Below are positions 36,201 through 36,267 of a stretch of 36,267 nt of DNA, piece after piece. Under the pieces are notes generated by a model, which made no database searches, had not been told where the DNA came from, and was given only the letters and a program-made list of their open reading frames with translations. The position numbers were made by a program, and so were the translations under genes. The DNA is taken from the NCBI GenBank assembly GCA_903858015.1, contig CAIOGZ010000003.1:1-36267 (forward strand), read 5' to 3'. Position 1 is the stretch's first letter, and each line of letters begins with the position of its first letter. This DNA comes from an uncultured cyanobacterium. Lineage in GTDB: Bacteria > Cyanobacteriota > Cyanobacteriia > PCC-6307 > Cyanobiaceae.

Positions 36201-36267
36201 GAGATATCGTTGATAATCAATATTATTGGGAGTGATGACATCAAAATAACCATCACCACGAGAGAAA
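27282..36267 (-). CDS. Giant RTX protein with coiled coil, lysozyme-like domain and tryptophan-rich repeats (start beyond right edge)
   Basis: The frame is open from the stop at 27282 to the right edge, about 2994 codons, so the N-terminus is missing; the ATG at 35831 is internal. Domains by position: FG-GAP/VCBS repeats (GDYNGDG, TDFIRQEKGNWD) at 35650-36267; long Gln/Lys/Glu-rich coiled coil at about 33100-35560; hydrophobic Ala/Gly-rich segment at 32810-33040; helical repeats at about 32200-32660; pesticin/T4-lysozyme-like domain at about 30770-31340 (GGVSGITVGRGYDLGKH); calcium-binding segment DLDNNGIQMTPL at 30480-30640; RTX nonapeptides (GGAGNDTLTG, GGDGNDILYG) at 29330-29960; haemolysin-related domain at 29040-29310; two Calx-beta domains at 28340-29030; three W_rich_C-like repeats at 27285-28332. 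It is probably exported by type I secretion and may act as a surface protein or a toxin against bacteria. Base composition shifts from AT-rich to GC-rich towards the C-terminus. Confidence 0.8.
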   Translation of the reverse strand, partial: FSRGDGYFDVITPNNIDYQRYLKFDDGVNIIPGDYNGDGRTDFIRQEKGNWDNDESATFQVYFSRGDGYFDVITPNNIDYQRYLKFDDGVNIIPGDYNGDGKTDFIRQEKGNWDDDLIVSFQVYYSRGDGYFDIITPEGGVYQDWLRFDYGVNIITGDYNGDGSDDFIRQEKSGWDDNEINNFNIYFSVPERHKLLKSIGYGDHWKMSLDTLRNKYYPDLTNASTLAILKTQITKGLNDSQTQFTNLKNEISNNQANASGALKQAQWYAEQAQLNWDLSRKVGPTWFETRSYKQTNWHGGSKNKSITVVHVDHYWIIWDAYTKQAETLREYAVSLDKQITNDSHQRDLTDGLINQWQQANAVADEADITLNEFIAKIQLLEAQRSLQADEQAQLDTYKKLLPTLQSQLTAAQTAAEKAKTETTQAQSDYETSRQTYQTALTDVVKRTATLETQTQSLLKEIANSCAWVAQEDTALDTEITETVTLKTSLENQLKSIPLLSGVFNTDAINLANYSADNQTKIVQIQQTLNLLTHKQTILTAQKAALTQKISLLDTQKNLVETQHQLLLATIQNPDDDYSNLQDQLTDTQKTLIEVQKLAKQAEENSIILSSSLQDLQKFLELQDDQYLTEIQNKQGNLQTLIATIELKENYTLKATEKQNELNTLQTELLTRLEEAKKAGSQQAAALLEAAKNQNFATAAEIYFRDYRDLMSDKGGGCAGGIARPEDAQKADYYYQEMLKYRALEHQAEQQANQFSGVKNAAEDQIDRIKSHQTVTQLERDKLQIEIDKATGDIKGLEQQVQIVDLRIDALQYLRGWTEQTLVQVLQVQKLNLAQAQLEQEFAKNRQNALDDTLKAIYNKQRADINRDQASAIAKLEQLNQLQAEDAWQKALNELRTDLGLQPIEDIVILAEYKGNIAGVLSFLDSFKQKPGLPESLKTLLAATTADLHKALQGEEAVNIQDNLLKSATALITEANRLQTQLIQLDAEETKLTGILTQSETDLKGAAKALYDQIQTSQSLGDKFEGVNQQYLQVLYQIGYAQGAVDLSSELAKQSKQIIGQIIDGRVAERKVRKKAFVNETLGTATMILAIAGAVLSGGVTLGLYTSASTLASIGATLTVASNAISAIQAAYNGDWGGAIFNAAMAVVNYQISNIQSELANADKAIDVAEKANDFDALWEATFAFDDLNNTLLPTLKDLEAFKSGLEGIYNSYRAIQSGDNTLAFLAAIQGVANVVTIDGLGVNDTLGNTKNFSNFEKALITAGQLSVTTYQGINAVNDGNLGGVFQSIAQISGKIANNFVQDLTGDNLSDNLFNLKVVLTAGQVSSNVYQTFQLIDNKEWIKAIKAIGEIADVVDQNFDFDSSQDSGLDQNNSNSDIFDDVNNLFEDFKGYYNNLKNYIENTLGLSYSEVGTLREAVFHIYENPTIGTILTNVSKTLKVLDGKLKGLVDKDLILNTNDIDNIHKAIETTSLVVKANEKGDWQTWLSSFNDALDIWKDDIRGWVYDAIYNPEIVAIANKYNVYPDQLTVSDDGKIYYTDNQKNKILVGYQTISENITQIAEKIDTSSSFSEMNNSLDGLPSAIKDSVIEYLLQKYPSEKAWFNAHRILLASNTQDLPINSIKAQLEFADKLYSSTVENGQITFDAEGMEGGKYHSRIPHYPGGVSGITVGRGYDLGKHTKEQIIADFIAIGFSQADAEKFSKFAGVNGVDAKSLIDTVRQELPEITTEQQKQLFNQEWKKLYQDVQRISGKTDTIQIYGSDVNWTKLNPVIRDLVVDLRYRGDYTSSSREFLQPLIIKNDLIGLYEAISDKHKWVNVPNDRFVRRIELLKSAIQSELEKPTQIKLIPDNYKSLDLLMEFINNQSSNSPTNKQNIIDPVVIDLDNNGIQMTPLLSSSIFFDLDKDGYLENTSWTKDGILSIDLNGDKTINNIAELFSEHYGDGSAKSGLEALASLDSNKNGIISANDDQFNIILVWQDLNQDAISQANELKTLAQHGINSINLNGLATETVQDGNIIRKQSLFTRNDGTGGIVADVAFLVTQTGFKTTQSTATTQIIGENDSASSLTIFNDSANHTLNLAQAKVQVAIGNSGKDTLYSTDNKNVFLSGGAGNDTLTGNNGNDWLVGDDGADQLNAGAGNDHLYIDAQDTLINGGLGNDIAIINTATGISLDLGKASLEMALGYDGNDTFSHSGTYSVVIDGGKGNDQITGGSNNDILAGGEDNDTINGKLGDDQLNGGLGDDTLNGHEGNDILNGQEGGDTLNGYSGNDALYGGDGNDILYGGEGNDSLNGDIGNDILNGGDGINALNGGKGDDMFNSGPGSVDTYSFMIGDGADLVYTYESSAKPNDVLQLGTGITAKEIRIERNAYDLIFKVGANGDQIIICNWFNGMNYQLAGMRFADGSYLTNAQIGNDVLPVITLAVSPASVTEDGTSNLFYTFSRTGPTTSALTVNYAISGLADNSDYTGATPGSGKTISFASGSTTASLAIDPTADNTIEADEIVALTLAAGTGYSIGTTAAVVGTILNDDLPVITLAVAPSAGVSEDGTANLIYTFSRTGPTTAALAVNYTVGGTATLGTDFTGIAATPATKTMSFAAGATTATLTVDPTADVTIEPDETVALTLAAGSSYSIANTVAVVGTILNDDTIIEAQGNTKLLRRADGKALVEYGTGTLQEITSPWNSTAGSDSSEWQMLAAETVNGINKILWRNNTSNFLHSWSLDANWNLQSASGADGFNTAKAWELETSFQVDATRDGITGTPYTTIEAQGNTKLLRRANGKAFVEYGTGTQQEITSPWNSTAGSDSSEWQMLAADTIGGINTILWRNNTSNFLHIWSLDANWNLQSASGADGFNTAKAWELETSFQVDATRDGITGAPFTTIEALGNTKLLRRANGKAFVEYGTGTQQEITSPWNSTAGSDSSEWQMLAADTIGGINKILWRNNTSNFLHIWSLDANWNLQSSNGSDGFNTAKAWGLETSFQVDATRDGIIGTPFTTI
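27285..28332 (-). repeat. Three tandem 348-bp repeats (tryptophan-rich domains)
   Basis: Three units begin at 27285, 27633 and 27981 with an exact 348-bp period, 116 residues each, and are nearly the same. Each encodes GNTKLLRRA, EITSPWNSTAGSDSSEWQML, LWRNNTSNFLH, WSLDANWNLQS and ETSFQVDATRDGI. The Trp spacing resembles the tryptophan-rich C-terminal domain named from Synechocystis. Such domains end many large cyanobacterial secreted proteins. Confidence 0.9.
28340..29030 (-). repeat. Two Calx-beta-type domains in the giant protein
   Basis: The encoded blocks PVITLAVSPASVTEDGTSN and PVITLAVAPSAGVSEDGTAN each lead into FYTFSRTGPTT or IYTFSRTGPTT and end in VVGTILNDD. The two units are roughly 115 residues each. 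These are calcium-binding extracellular domains; the DNA copies are clearly related but less alike than the tryptophan-rich repeats. Confidence 0.8.
29330..29960 (-). repeat. RTX nonapeptide repeat block
   Basis: More than a dozen glycine/aspartate nonapeptides of the form GGxGxDxLx are encoded (GGEGNDSLNG, GGLGDDTLNG, GGKGDDMFNS), forming calcium-dependent beta-rolls. They are interrupted near 29690-29830 by two non-consensus segments (TGISLDLGKASLEMALGYDG). Confidence 0.9.
35910..36267 (-). repeat. Near-identical 186-bp FG-GAP repeat units
   Basis: A block starting at 35965 recurs at 36151 with almost no change, giving an exact 186-bp (62-residue) period. The unit encodes SRGDGYFDVITPNN, YQRYLKFDDGVNIIPGDYNG and TDFIRQEKGNWD. 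Copies nearer 35640-35900 are more diverged. The array continues past the right edge. Confidence 0.85.

Overview
The window looks like an accessory region of a high-GC unicellular cyanobacterium, probably from the Synechococcus/Cyanobium group. This is inferred from domain content: secreted calcium-binding RTX phosphatases, a C-terminal tryptophan-rich domain of the kind first named in Synechocystis, a CYP110-like P450 and three HIP1 octamers (GCGATCGC). No rRNA, tRNA, CRISPR array or transposase was seen.

Layout. (1) 1-13050, minus strand: three large secreted-type proteins in a row. They are a PhoD-like phosphatase whose C-terminus runs off the left edge, a 904-residue RTX protein probably related to PhoX/DUF839, and a 2273-residue mosaic combining a choice-of-anchor-I propeller, an esterase-like phytase domain, a PhoX-like domain, a 5'-nucleotidase-type metallophosphatase and an RTX tail. 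The last two share an almost duplicated RTX/secretion tail, and a three-unit Pho-box-like site lies upstream of the largest. I read this as a phosphate-scavenging exoenzyme island. (2) 13273-15419, minus: a multipass membrane protein and an acyltransferase-3 family protein. Divergent from them, 15746-19302 plus, is a tightly packed three-gene set: a processive GT2 synthase, a GH26-type glycanase and an outer-membrane beta-barrel. Together they look like an exopolysaccharide synthesis, trimming, export and acylation unit. (3) 19491-21184, plus: a cytochrome P450 and a small membrane protein. (4) 21473-24351, plus: an AlbA_2/HATPase protein overlapping a ParA-like ATPase with an altered P-loop, then a small basic protein. 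(5) 24374-27116, minus: a pRiA4b ORF-3-like protein, a possible small protein and a DUF6880-like protein. (6) 27282-36267, minus: the C-terminal 2994 residues or so of a giant RTX protein, with its start beyond the right edge. In order it has FG-GAP repeats, a very long coiled coil, a hydrophobic helical segment, helical repeats, a pesticin/T4-lysozyme-like domain, calcium-binding RTX repeats, two Calx-beta domains and three tryptophan-rich repeats.

The giant gene is a composition mosaic. Its 5' two thirds is AT-rich, while its 3' end matches the GC-rich neighbourhood. A decayed fourth repeat follows its stop codon. The most promising little-described systems are the GT2-GH26-beta-barrel unit, the AlbA_2/ParA pair and the giant lysozyme-bearing RTX protein. 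All family assignments come from reading motifs by eye; no database search was possible.
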